Shown here piece by piece: positions 1-8,262 of a stretch of DNA of 19,013 nucleotides (positions are counted from its first letter, which is position 1; every line of letters begins with the position of its first letter). The stretch is from JAWPNA01 sp045402695. GTDB taxonomy: Bacteria > Acidobacteriota > Polarisedimenticolia > JACPZX01 > DASXTC01. The stretch spans positions 1 through 19,013 of the forward strand of contig JAWPNA010000273.1 in assembly GCA_045402695.1 (NCBI GenBank). Reading direction: 5' to 3'. The notes beneath the pieces were generated by a model. It searched no databases and was not told the origin of the DNA. It saw only the letters and a list, made by a program, of their open reading frames with translations. The translations under genes were made by a program, and so were the position numbers.

Positions 1-949
1 CGCGGCCGGCGCCCAGCGCGGCGCGGATCACGATCTCGCGCTCTCGCGAGGCGCCACGGGCGAGCACGAGGTTGGCGACGTTCGCGCACGTAAGGGCGAG
101 CACGAGCCCGACGCAGGCCAGCAACATCAGCAAGGAGGGTCTCGCCTCTTTGACCTGGCTCTCGAACAGAGGTTCCATCGTGATTCGCTGGCCGCTGTTG
201 GATCGGGGGTAGAGCGCCTCGAGGCGCCGCGCGATGGTGTCCATCTCGGCTGACGCGGTCTGAGCGCCGACGCCCGGCATCAACCGGGCCAGAACCCGCA
301 GTCCCTGATGATTGCCACGATCCAGCCAGTTCGCACGATCTCCCCACAGCCCGATCGGCACGTACACATCGGCTCTCTGCCGAAAGTAGCGGAGTCCCGG
401 GGGAGCCACTCCGATGACGGTGTAGGGTGTGCCGTCGAGGATCACAGACCGGCCGATGACTTCCGGATCGGAGCCGAAGCGCTCCTGCCACATATGATGC
501 GCCAGCACCATCACGCGTGCCGCTCCCGGCGCATCCTCTTCCTCCGTGAAGAAGCGTCCCATGGCCGGGTTTGCGCCCAGCAGTTTGAAGAAGCCTGCGG
601 AGACCATGCCGCCCGGAATCCTCCGTGGGACATCACCGCCGGTCAGGCTGAATCCGTCCATCCGGTAGGCCGCCATCGTCTCGAACGAACGACTCTGAGC
701 ACGCCAGTCGAGGAAGTTGAGCCATCCGACGCTCGTAGGCACTGAATCGACATCGCGCTCGATCAACAGCAGGAGCCGGCTCGGGTCGGGGTACGGGAGC
801 GGCGCGAGCAGGACCGCATTCACGACGCTGAAGATGACGGTGTTGGCGCCGATGCCCAGAGCGAGCGTGAGGACCGCCACGCACGTGAAGGCGGGATCCT
901 TCAGGAGCATCCTCATGGCGTAACGCAGGTCATTCAGGAAAGAGCGCAC
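1..949 (-). CDS. Permease G, ADOP-type MacB/FtsX permease (incomplete, cut by the window edge)
   Basis: Reading back from 949 gives 316 open codons running off the left edge, about 40% of a normal 800-residue ADOP permease. The start is GTG, chosen because it lies 8 bases after the stop of permease F, directly behind AGGAGG, and gives the family N-terminus (NDLRYAMRML at residues 6-15). TM1 with the ALGIGANT motif spans about residues 21-48. A MacB-type periplasmic domain follows (about 50-270), then TM2 at about 272-295 (TCANVANLVLAR, where most siblings have ACANVANLLLAR) and the start of the first cytoplasmic coupling loop (EREIVIRAALGAGR, 303-316). It is most like permeases D and F. The family is inferred to be an inner-membrane export subunit; the substrate is unknown. 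It is the only permease here with a GTG start, which may lower its expression. Confidence 0.93.
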   Translation of the reverse strand, partial: MRSFLNDLRYAMRMLLKDPAFTCVAVLTLALGIGANTVIFSVVNAVLLAPLPYPDPSRLLLLIERDVDSVPTSVGWLNFLDWRAQSRSFETMAAYRMDGFSLTGGDVPRRIPGGMVSAGFFKLLGANPAMGRFFTEEEDAPGAARVMVLAHHMWQERFGSDPEVIGRSVILDGTPYTVIGVAPPGLRYFRQRADVYVPIGLWGDRANWLDRGNHQGLRVLARLMPGVGAQTASAEMDTIARRLEALYPRSNSGQRITMEPLFESQVKEARPSLLMLLACVGLVLALTCANVANLVLARGASREREIVIRAALGAGR

Positions 950-953
950 GACA

Positions 954-960
954 CCTCCTA
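954..960 (-). promoter_or_regulatory. Fused stop codon/Shine-Dalgarno between permeases F and G
   Basis: On the minus strand the bases read TAGGAGG. TAG is the stop of permease F and AGGAGG is the ribosome binding site of permease G, 4 bases before its GTG. The overlap implies that translation of G is coupled to termination of F. Confidence 0.85.
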
Positions 961-3363
961 CTCACACCTCAGCGCGACCATCGGGTCGACCTTTGTGGCC
1001 CGCCGCGCGGGGAGGTAGCTGGCCATGAAGGCCACGCCGGCCTGCAGTCCCGCGATCCCTCCGAACACGAGAGGATCCGTGGCGCTCACGGAGAACAGAA
1101 GACTCGCCAGCAGACGGGTGGCCGCGAGGGCGCCCACAAGGCCGATCACCACGCCTGTCATCGTCAAGGTCATCCCTTGTCCCAGCACCAGTTTCATCAC
1201 GTCCTCGCCGCGGGCTCCCAGCGCCATCCGGATCCCCATCTCATGGGTCCGCTGCGTGACCGAATAGGAGATCACGCCGTACAGCCCCACGGCCGCCAGC
1301 GCCAGGGCGAGCGCCGCGAAGATGGAGAGCAGAAAGACCGTCAGGCGGCGCGGGGCGATCGACTCGGAGATCACCTGCTCCATCGTCTTCACGGCGAACA
1401 CGGCCTGCTGGTTGTCCACGGCGCTGACGGCGCCGCGCACCGACGGAGCCAGCGGCGAGGGATTCGCCCCGCCGCGCACCATCAGGGCCACGAACCGCGA
1501 CGGTTGCTGCTCGAGAGGTTCGTACATCGCAGCGTTGGCCCCCGACTCGAGCGCGTACTGGTTCACGGACCCCACGATCCCGACGATCTCGCGCTTCACC
1601 GAGGAGTTGTTGCCGATTGCAAACATCTTGCCAATCGGGTCCTGGTCGGGGGCGAATCGCCTCACGAATGTCTCGTCCACGATGGCGACGCGAGCCGAGG
1701 ACCCGGTATCTCTCGCGGTGAAGAGACGCCCCTTGCGCAGAGGGATGCTCATGGTCCGGAAATAGTCGTGGCTGACGGCGTAGTAGTTGGCCGAGGGATT
1801 CTCTCCCGAGGAGGGTGTGGGCATTCCGTCCATCTGGAACGAGTAGATGAGGTCGTTGCCCGACAGAGGGGCCGTCGTGACAGCGGCGGCCGACTCTACG
1901 CCGGGGAGCGCCTCGATCCGATCGAGAGCCTGATCGAGGAACGCTCGCTGCTTGCCGGGCTCGGCGTACTTCGACCTGGGCAGCGCAAGCTCCATCGTGA
2001 GCAGCCCGGCCGAGTTGAAGCCAGGATCCACGGAGACAACCCTCCGGAAGCTCTTGATCATCAAGCCCGCGCAGATCAGAAGCACGAGCGCGAGCGCCAC
2101 CTCCGAGACCACGAGGACGTTGCGCGCAAGGTGTCGGGACGCCGCGTCGGAGGTGCGCCCTCCCTCCTTGAGCGTCTCGTGCAGGTTCGACCGCGAGATC
2201 TGGATCGCCGGCAGCAGGCCGAAGACCAGCCCCGTCAGCAGCGAGACACCCAGCGTGAATCCCAGCACAGGGCCATCGATGTGAATCTCCGAAGAGCGGG
2301 GGATACTGCCCGGACTGACCCGGACGAGCAGGTCGGTCCCCCACAAGGCGATCAGCAGGCCCAGCCCACCTCCGAGGCCGGCCAACAGCAGACTTTCGGT
2401 GAGGAGCTGCCGCACGAGGCGCGCGCGTCCCGCCCCCAGCGCGGTGCGGATGGCTATCTCCTTGCGGCGCTCGGCGGCACGGGCCAGCAGAAGGTTAGCC
2501 ACGTTGGCGCAGGCGATGAGCAGCACGAATCCGACCGCCCCGGTCAGCGCGAGGAGGGCGGGCCTCACGTCGCCCACGGCGACCTCACGCAAATCGTCGA
2601 TCACGACGCCCCAGCCGGTGTTGGTATCCGGGTATTGCTGCCGGAGCCCCGATGCGATGGTTTCCATTTCACTCTGGGCCTGCTGGATCGACACGCCGGG
2701 GGCGAGCCTGCCGACGACGTTGTTGTAATGCGATCCCCGTCTGGCGAGCTCCTCCGCGGTGAACGCGATGGGTGTGTACAGCGCGGCCGGCGTGAATCGG
2801 AATCCGGGCGGCATGATCCCGACCACGGTGTACGGCTCTCCGTTCAGCGTGAGTGTGGAGCCCACCAGGTCGCGATCCGTGCCGAATCGGCTCTGCCAGA
2901 GGCCGTGGGTGATCACGACGACATGGCTCTTGCCGGGCTGGTCCTCCTCGGCGAGGAAGGTCCGGCCGTGAAGGGGGACCGCTCCGAGGAGCGAGAACAG
3001 GTCGGCTGAGACCAGAGCGCCGTCGATGACCTCCGGATCGTCGCCGCCGGTGAGCGTGAAGGAGGACATTCTGAAGGCCGCCATCCGTGTGAAGGCCCGG
3101 GTCTGGTCACGCCAGTCGGCGAAGTTGGCCGGTGAGACGCTGAATCGGTCCCACCCCTTCGCGAGGTTGCTCTCGAAGACCATCGCGAGTCGGTCCGGAT
3201 CGACGAAGGGCAGAGGCTTCAGCACCACGCCGTTCACGACACTGAAGATCGCGCTGTTGGCCCCGATGCCCAGGGCCAGCGTCAGCACCGCGACGGCGGT
3301 GAAGCCCGGGCTCTTGAGCAGCATGCGAAGCGCGAACCGGACATCTTGGAGCATGGTGCCCAT
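958..3363 (-). CDS. Permease F, ADOP-type MacB/FtsX permease
   Basis: This is an 801-residue protein with the full ADOP layout: TM1 at about 21-45, MacB-like periplasmic domain 1 (about 50-265), a first FtsX unit with TM2 (about 270-292), coupling loop (KEIAIRTALGAGRARL from about 301) and TM3-TM4, a fifth TM near 425-450, a second periplasmic domain, and a C-terminal FtsX unit (about 675-801) with a second coupling loop (HEMGIRMALGAR) and PARRATKVDP. The ATG at 3363 is chosen because it restores the family N-terminus; 138 open codons upstream lie inside permease E in another frame. The ribosome binding site AGGAGG is 10 bases away, the longest spacing in the array. The protein ends in ALRCE where the other permeases end in ALRYE or ALKYE, a single-base Tyr-to-Cys change. 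Role: inferred inner-membrane export subunit, substrate unknown. Confidence 0.95.
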   Translation of the reverse strand: MGTMLQDVRFALRMLLKSPGFTAVAVLTLALGIGANSAIFSVVNGVVLKPLPFVDPDRLAMVFESNLAKGWDRFSVSPANFADWRDQTRAFTRMAAFRMSSFTLTGGDDPEVIDGALVSADLFSLLGAVPLHGRTFLAEEDQPGKSHVVVITHGLWQSRFGTDRDLVGSTLTLNGEPYTVVGIMPPGFRFTPAALYTPIAFTAEELARRGSHYNNVVGRLAPGVSIQQAQSEMETIASGLRQQYPDTNTGWGVVIDDLREVAVGDVRPALLALTGAVGFVLLIACANVANLLLARAAERRKEIAIRTALGAGRARLVRQLLTESLLLAGLGGGLGLLIALWGTDLLVRVSPGSIPRSSEIHIDGPVLGFTLGVSLLTGLVFGLLPAIQISRSNLHETLKEGGRTSDAASRHLARNVLVVSEVALALVLLICAGLMIKSFRRVVSVDPGFNSAGLLTMELALPRSKYAEPGKQRAFLDQALDRIEALPGVESAAAVTTAPLSGNDLIYSFQMDGMPTPSSGENPSANYYAVSHDYFRTMSIPLRKGRLFTARDTGSSARVAIVDETFVRRFAPDQDPIGKMFAIGNNSSVKREIVGIVGSVNQYALESGANAAMYEPLEQQPSRFVALMVRGGANPSPLAPSVRGAVSAVDNQQAVFAVKTMEQVISESIAPRRLTVFLLSIFAALALALAAVGLYGVISYSVTQRTHEMGIRMALGARGEDVMKLVLGQGMTLTMTGVVIGLVGALAATRLLASLLFSVSATDPLVFGGIAGLQAGVAFMASYLPARRATKVDPMVALRCE
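2498..2528. repeat. 31-bp direct repeat, copy in permease F
   Basis: These 31 bases are identical to 13458-13488 in permease B. They encode the conserved core of TM2 (around ACANVAN). The copies differ outside this block, so it reflects conserved coding sequence or local gene conversion rather than a mobile element. Confidence 0.8.
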
Positions 3364-3373
3364 GTCCCGCGGT

Positions 3374-3380
3374 CCTCCTA
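3374..3380 (-). promoter_or_regulatory. Fused stop codon/Shine-Dalgarno between permeases E and F
   Basis: The minus strand reads TAGGAGG: the TAG stop of permease E runs into the AGGAGG that serves permease F. The gap to the F start codon is 14 bases here, against 8 bases at the other five junctions of this kind. Confidence 0.8.
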
Positions 3381-5834
3381 TTCGTATCGCAGTGCGACGA
3401 GCGGATCGACCTTGGTCGCGCGCCGCGCGGGGAGATAACCCGCCGCCATCGCCGCCGCGCAGAGGATCAGCGCGGTGCCGAGGAACACCAACGGGTCGGC
3501 GGGATTGACGCCGAACAGCAGCGTCGTCAGCAGCCTCGTCAGGACGAGGGAGACGGCCAGGCCGGCCACGACGCCGGTTCCAACGATTGCGAGGCCCTGT
3601 CGCAGTACGAGACGCACCACGTCGCGCCGCTGAGCGCCGAGCGCCATGCGGATGCCGATCTCCCGCGTGCGCTGGCTCACCGAGTAGGCCATCACGCCGT
3701 AGATGCCCAGAGCCGCCAGGATCATCGCGAGCAGGCCGAAGATCCCAAGCAGGCCCGCCCCCATGCGAGGCGCCCACAACGAGTTGTCGATGACCTCGGC
3801 CATGCGGGCCACACCCACCAGCGGCATGTCCGGCTCCATGGCTTGCACCGTGCCGCGAGCCGTGCCCAGGACGGCCGCCGGGTTGTCCGCGGCGCTCACG
3901 AAGAGATTCATGGCCGCGGAGAAGTTCTGCTCGAGCGGGTAATAGACGAATGGCACGGGATCCTCACCGATGAAATTGACCTTGGTGTTGCGGGCCACCC
4001 CCACGACTTCCACCGCATTCTCCTCACCGAAGAACTTGAAGCGCTTACCGAGAGGATCCTGCTCGGGCCAGAACCTGGCGGCCATGGCCTCGTTCACGAT
4101 CACGACGCCGGGCGCGCCCTTCCTGTCGGCGCCGCTGAACTCACGTCCATTGATGATGGGAACACGCAACGTCTCGAAGTAGCGGGGGCCGACGGTATTC
4201 ACCTGGACCAGCACCCCTCGGCCGCCGGGCGCCGGCTCCTGTCCCTCCAGAAAGACGCTCCTCATGAATCCGCCTCCCGCGAGCGGACGGTTCTCAGCCA
4301 TGGAGACCGCGCGAACGCCCGGCAGCGCCTCGACGCGCTCCACCGCCTGCCGGTAGAACTCCTGGGACCTCGGCTCGTCGTATCCCTGCGAGCCCGGGTC
4401 GAGCGTCATCACCACGAGGCTTCCCGCGTCGAACCCGACGTCCACCCGCTGCGCGTTGCGCAGGCTCCTGAGAAACAACCCTGCACCCACCAGGCTCACA
4501 AGCGACAACGCAACCTGCGACACGACCAGGAGGTTGCGCAGATTGAAGCTGTGATGGACTCGGCCCGGCGCGCCCGTGGACGTCTTGATGGCCGACACAA
4601 GATCCGGTCTCGTGGATTGGAGCGCCGGCGCCAGGCCGAACAGCAGTCCCGTGGCCAGCGACAGCCCCAGAGTGAAGAGCATCACTCGTGCATCCAGTCC
4701 GAGATCGAGCCCCTCGGCGGGTAGGAAGGGCGGCCTGAACGCCCAGAGCAGGTCGCGGAACCAGAAGGCGAGCAGAAAGCCCGCGCCTCCGCCGGCCAGA
4801 GACAGCAGAAGACTCTCCGTCAGAAGCTGGCGGATGAGCCGGCCGCGGCTCGCGCCGAGCGAGAGGCGGATCGCGATCTCCTTGCGCCGCGATGTCGCGC
4901 GCGCCAGCAGAAGGTTGGCGACGTTGGCGCACGCGATCAGGAGCACCAGCCCCACCACCGTCATCAGGAGCTGACCGGCGAGAAGGAACACCGGGCGCTG
5001 GTTCGGCGGGAGGGTGGACTGCGCGAGCGGCACGAGCGCGGCGCCGCGCCCCTTGTTGGGGAGCGGGTACTCCTGCTCGAGCTGGCGCGCCAGCGTCTTC
5101 ATCGCGGCGTCCGCCTGATCGAGGTCGGTGCCCGGCTTGAGCCGTCCCACGACCGCGAACAGCAGGGCCCGGCGTTCGTTGAACCACTCGCGGAACGTGC
5201 CGGACATCAACTGATCGTGCATCATCGCCGGCACCCAGATATCGGGGCCACCGATCCCAAAGGTCCCATTGAAGCCGTTGGGAGCCACCCCGATCACGGT
5301 GAACCCCTGGTGATTCAGCGTGAGCATCCTGCCCACGATGTCCTTGTCGGCTCCGAAACGTCTCTTCCAGAACCCATGGCTCAGGACGGCCACCGGATGA
5401 GTGCCCGGCGTCTTGCTCTCCTCGGGAAGGAAGGTCCGTCCCATCGCCGCCTTGACTCCCAGCAGGTCGAAGTAATTGCCGGTCACCATCTGGGCGTTGA
5501 TCTGCTCCGGCTGACCGTCGCCCGAGAGGCTCAGCGGGAGGAAGGTGAAGCTCGCCAGACCCTCGAAGACCTGGTTCTTGTCCCTGTAGTCCTCGTAATT
5601 GGGGAACGACGTCGGCAGCATTCCCGGGTTCTTCTCGTCCGTGGTGAACACCGAGACGAGCCGATCGGCATGGGCGACCGGGAGCGGCTGAAGGAAGATG
5701 GCGTTGATGAGAGTGAAGATCGTGGTGTTGGCGCCGATGCCGAGGGCCAGGGAAAGGACGGCCACGCTTGTGAAGCCTGGATTTCTCAGCAGCATCCTCA
5801 GTCCGTAACGCAGGTCCTTCCAGAGCGTTTCCAT
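3378..5834 (-). CDS. Permease E, ADOP-type MacB/FtsX permease (second subtype)
   Basis: At 818 residues this is the longest permease here. TM1 is at about 21-45; periplasmic domain 1 carries the subtype marks GNYFDLLGVKAAMGRTF (119-135), TLNHQGFTVIGVAPNGF and a W-VPAMM motif (200-205), all shared in form with permease B and not with A, C, D, F or G. TM2 is at about 285-308 (ACANVANLLLAR), followed by a canonical coupling loop (KEIAIRLSLGASRGRL, from about 318) and TM3-TM4. A fifth TM near 440-465 precedes the second periplasmic domain, and the last 128 residues form the second FtsX unit with REIGIRMALGAQRRDV. The ATG at 5834 sits 4 bases behind AGGAGG and gives METLWKDLRYG. It probably acts in the inner membrane with the upstream ATPase and adaptor; the substrate is unknown. 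Confidence 0.95.
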   Translation of the reverse strand: METLWKDLRYGLRMLLRNPGFTSVAVLSLALGIGANTTIFTLINAIFLQPLPVAHADRLVSVFTTDEKNPGMLPTSFPNYEDYRDKNQVFEGLASFTFLPLSLSGDGQPEQINAQMVTGNYFDLLGVKAAMGRTFLPEESKTPGTHPVAVLSHGFWKRRFGADKDIVGRMLTLNHQGFTVIGVAPNGFNGTFGIGGPDIWVPAMMHDQLMSGTFREWFNERRALLFAVVGRLKPGTDLDQADAAMKTLARQLEQEYPLPNKGRGAALVPLAQSTLPPNQRPVFLLAGQLLMTVVGLVLLIACANVANLLLARATSRRKEIAIRLSLGASRGRLIRQLLTESLLLSLAGGGAGFLLAFWFRDLLWAFRPPFLPAEGLDLGLDARVMLFTLGLSLATGLLFGLAPALQSTRPDLVSAIKTSTGAPGRVHHSFNLRNLLVVSQVALSLVSLVGAGLFLRSLRNAQRVDVGFDAGSLVVMTLDPGSQGYDEPRSQEFYRQAVERVEALPGVRAVSMAENRPLAGGGFMRSVFLEGQEPAPGGRGVLVQVNTVGPRYFETLRVPIINGREFSGADRKGAPGVVIVNEAMAARFWPEQDPLGKRFKFFGEENAVEVVGVARNTKVNFIGEDPVPFVYYPLEQNFSAAMNLFVSAADNPAAVLGTARGTVQAMEPDMPLVGVARMAEVIDNSLWAPRMGAGLLGIFGLLAMILAALGIYGVMAYSVSQRTREIGIRMALGAQRRDVVRLVLRQGLAIVGTGVVAGLAVSLVLTRLLTTLLFGVNPADPLVFLGTALILCAAAMAAGYLPARRATKVDPLVALRYE

Positions 5835-5838
5835 CCGT

Positions 5839-5845
5839 CCTCCTA
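5839..5845 (-). promoter_or_regulatory. Fused stop codon/Shine-Dalgarno between permeases D and E
   Basis: The minus strand reads TAGGAGG, combining the TAG stop of permease D with the AGGAGG of permease E; the spacer to ATG is ACGG. Confidence 0.85.
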
Positions 5846-8251
5846 CTCGTACTTCAGGGCCACCAAGGGATCGACGCGCGTGGCGCGGCGCGCCGGGAAA
5901 TAGACCGCCGGCAGCGACACCCCTGCGAGCAGCAGCGACACGCCGGCGAAGATGAGTGGGTCAAGAGCGTCGACCTCGAACAGCAGACTCGTCATGGCAC
6001 GGGTGAGCCCAAAGGCCGCCGCCAGACCGACGCACATTCCGATCAGCGTCAGCGCCATTCCATGACGAAGGACGAGCTTCATGATGTCCGCAGCCTGCGC
6101 GCCCAATGCCATCCGGACGCCGATTTCGTGGTGGCGCTGGCCGACCAGGCAGGCCATGACCCCGTAGATCCCCACGGTCGCGAGGATCAACGCCACGCCG
6201 GCGAAGATCGCCAGCAGCAGCGTGTTGAAGCGCCGGGGCCCCACGGATGTGGACATCAGCTCTTCCATGCTCAGGACATTCGAGATGGGCACGTCGGGAT
6301 CAATTTCCTTCGCCGCCGCGCGCACGGACGCCACCGCCGCCGCCGGGTCGCCCGTCGCGCGCACGGCCAGCGACATCGGGTTCCACGTTCCCTGGTAGAA
6401 CGAAAGGTAGATGACCGGCCTGGTTTCTCCGTCGAGGCCGCCGTTCTTCACGTCGCCGGAGACGCCCACGACAGTCCATCGCTCCTCACGCATGCCGCCA
6501 AGACCGATCCGCCTGCCGATCGGGTCCTGGTCGGGCCAATACCGATGCGCCATCGCCTTGCTGATGACGACGACATAAGGCGAGTCCGGGCCATCTCCCG
6601 CCTCCAAGGCGCGCCCCTGGACGATCGGGATGCCGAGGGTCCTGAAGTACTCCGGAGTGACCTTTCTCCAGTCGGCCGAGGGGGAGCTGCCATCGACCTC
6701 GGGTGCGCGCCCTTCGATCTTCAGTTCGATCGACGTGTTGCCGGGCCCGAACGGAATGCCGCTGGCAACCGAGGCGGACTGCACTCCTGGAACGGAACGG
6801 ACGCGCTCGAGCAGCTGTGTGTAGAAGGCGATCTGCCGGTGAGCGTCGCGGTACTTCGATGCGGGCAGATTGAGCTGCATGGTCAGCAGGTCCTGCGTTT
6901 GGAACCCCGGATCCACTTCCTGCAAGCGCTGAAAGCTGCGAAGCAGCAGCCCGGCGCCAATCAGCAGCACCAGTGACAGCGCAACTTCGATCATGACGAG
7001 GGCGCCCCTCAACCTCTGCCGCGACGAGGACCCGTCCGTGCCGCGGCCGCCGTCCTTCAGTGATTCGGTCAGATCGGGGCGGGAAGCCTGCAACGCGGGG
7101 ATCAAACCGAAGAAGATCGACGTGAGCAGAGACAGCCCCAACGTGAAGGCGAGCGCTCGGCCGTCGAGTCCGACCTCGTCGAGCCGCGGGATGTTCCGGG
7201 GCCCGAGCGTCCGCAGCAGGTCGACACCCCACATGGCGAGCAGCAGACCGATCACTCCTCCTATCAACGAGAGCAGCAGGCACTCCGCGAGAAGCTGGCG
7301 GACGACGCGGAAGCGGCTGGCGCCCAAAGCCGTGCGCACCGCGATCTCGGACCGCCGCGCCGCTGCGCGCGCCAGCATCAGGTTGGCGACGTTGGCGCAG
7401 GCGATCAGAAGGACGGCCGCAACGGCCGCGCCCAACACGAACAGCGCCCGCGTCACATCCGGCCCGATGATCCAATCGCGGAAGGTCGCCGTGGCCACGC
7501 CCCACCCTGCATTGGAGTCGGGGTACTGCTTCTCCAGCCGCCGGGCGACGCCCTCCATGTCGCCCTGAGCCTGAAGCAGGGAGACGCCTTTCTTGAGTCT
7601 GCCGAACGCGAGGAGCACGTGATTGCCGCGGTTGCGATCCAGGCGCGGGCCGAGAGGAACGATCACGTCCGTCTCCCCGATCCATTGCATGGCCTCCTGA
7701 AGCACTCCCACCACCGTGCAGCCTTCGCCATCGATGGTGATCGCCCTGCCGAGGATCCTCGGATCGGATTCGAACCGGCGCTGCCAGAGGGCGTGTCCCA
7801 AAAGGGCGACGCATCCGCCGCCCGGCTTGTCCTCCTCGGGCATAAAACCTCTCCCGAGCGCGGGCGCGACGCCCAGCATCGATAGAAGCCCCGCCGAGCC
7901 GGCTCCGCCTTCGACCCGCTCGGCCTCACCGCCTTCGGTGAGGTTGAAGCTCATGAACCGCCAGCCGGCCATGATCTCGAAGGATCTGTTCTGCTCGACC
8001 CAGTCGAGGAAGTTCGGGCCGGATGTGGAGAAACGTGGCCAACCGCGTTGGGGGTTGCTCTCCCAGAGTCGCACCAGCCGTCCGGATTCCCTCCAGGGCA
8101 GAGGGCTCAGCAATACCGCGTTGACCACGCTGAAGATGGCCGAGTTGGCTCCGATCCCGAGCGCCAGCGTGAGGACCGCGAGGCAGGTGAAGCCCGGGCT
8201 CTTGACCAACATCCGCGAGCCGAAACGAAGGTCTCTCCAGAGGATCCTCAT
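5843..8251 (-). CDS. Permease D, ADOP-type MacB/FtsX permease
   Basis: The 802-residue product has TM1 at about 21-45, a first periplasmic domain to about 265, TM2 at about 268-292 (ACANVANLMLAR), a coupling loop (SEIAVRTALGASRFRV, from 301), TM3-TM4 to about 395, a fifth TM near 425-450, a second periplasmic domain, and a C-terminal FtsX unit with HEIGVRMALGAQAADI and PARRATRVDP. It ends in ALKYE. The ATG at 8251 lies behind AGGAG and gives MRILWRDLRFG, matching its siblings; 126 further open codons upstream overlap permease C and are not used. Its first periplasmic domain has a motif (TVVGVLQEAMQW) that departs from the usual G-MPxGF, so substrate contact may differ. Function beyond export subunit is not known. 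Confidence 0.95.
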   Translation of the reverse strand: MRILWRDLRFGSRMLVKSPGFTCLAVLTLALGIGANSAIFSVVNAVLLSPLPWRESGRLVRLWESNPQRGWPRFSTSGPNFLDWVEQNRSFEIMAGWRFMSFNLTEGGEAERVEGGAGSAGLLSMLGVAPALGRGFMPEEDKPGGGCVALLGHALWQRRFESDPRILGRAITIDGEGCTVVGVLQEAMQWIGETDVIVPLGPRLDRNRGNHVLLAFGRLKKGVSLLQAQGDMEGVARRLEKQYPDSNAGWGVATATFRDWIIGPDVTRALFVLGAAVAAVLLIACANVANLMLARAAARRSEIAVRTALGASRFRVVRQLLAECLLLSLIGGVIGLLLAMWGVDLLRTLGPRNIPRLDEVGLDGRALAFTLGLSLLTSIFFGLIPALQASRPDLTESLKDGGRGTDGSSSRQRLRGALVMIEVALSLVLLIGAGLLLRSFQRLQEVDPGFQTQDLLTMQLNLPASKYRDAHRQIAFYTQLLERVRSVPGVQSASVASGIPFGPGNTSIELKIEGRAPEVDGSSPSADWRKVTPEYFRTLGIPIVQGRALEAGDGPDSPYVVVISKAMAHRYWPDQDPIGRRIGLGGMREERWTVVGVSGDVKNGGLDGETRPVIYLSFYQGTWNPMSLAVRATGDPAAAVASVRAAAKEIDPDVPISNVLSMEELMSTSVGPRRFNTLLLAIFAGVALILATVGIYGVMACLVGQRHHEIGVRMALGAQAADIMKLVLRHGMALTLIGMCVGLAAAFGLTRAMTSLLFEVDALDPLIFAGVSLLLAGVSLPAVYFPARRATRVDPLVALKYE

Positions 8252-8255
8252 TCGT

Positions 8256-8262
8256 ACTCCTA
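8256..8262 (-). promoter_or_regulatory. Fused stop codon/Shine-Dalgarno between permeases C and D
   Basis: The minus strand reads TAGGAGT. The TAG ends permease C and AGGAG serves permease D, 5 bases before its ATG. It is slightly weaker than the AGGAGG found at most of the other junctions. Confidence 0.8.

Noticed and set aside
1177..3009. A long plus-strand open frame of 610 codons opposite permease F
   Set aside because: It lies wholly opposite a conserved permease, its translation is rich in His, Arg, Gln and Gly without domain motifs, and such antisense frames are expected in GC-rich coding DNA.
3364..3777. N-terminal extension of permease F into permease E
   Set aside because: The extra 138 codons overlap the conserved C-terminus of E in another frame; the same false extension occurs for permeases C and D and is an effect of base composition.
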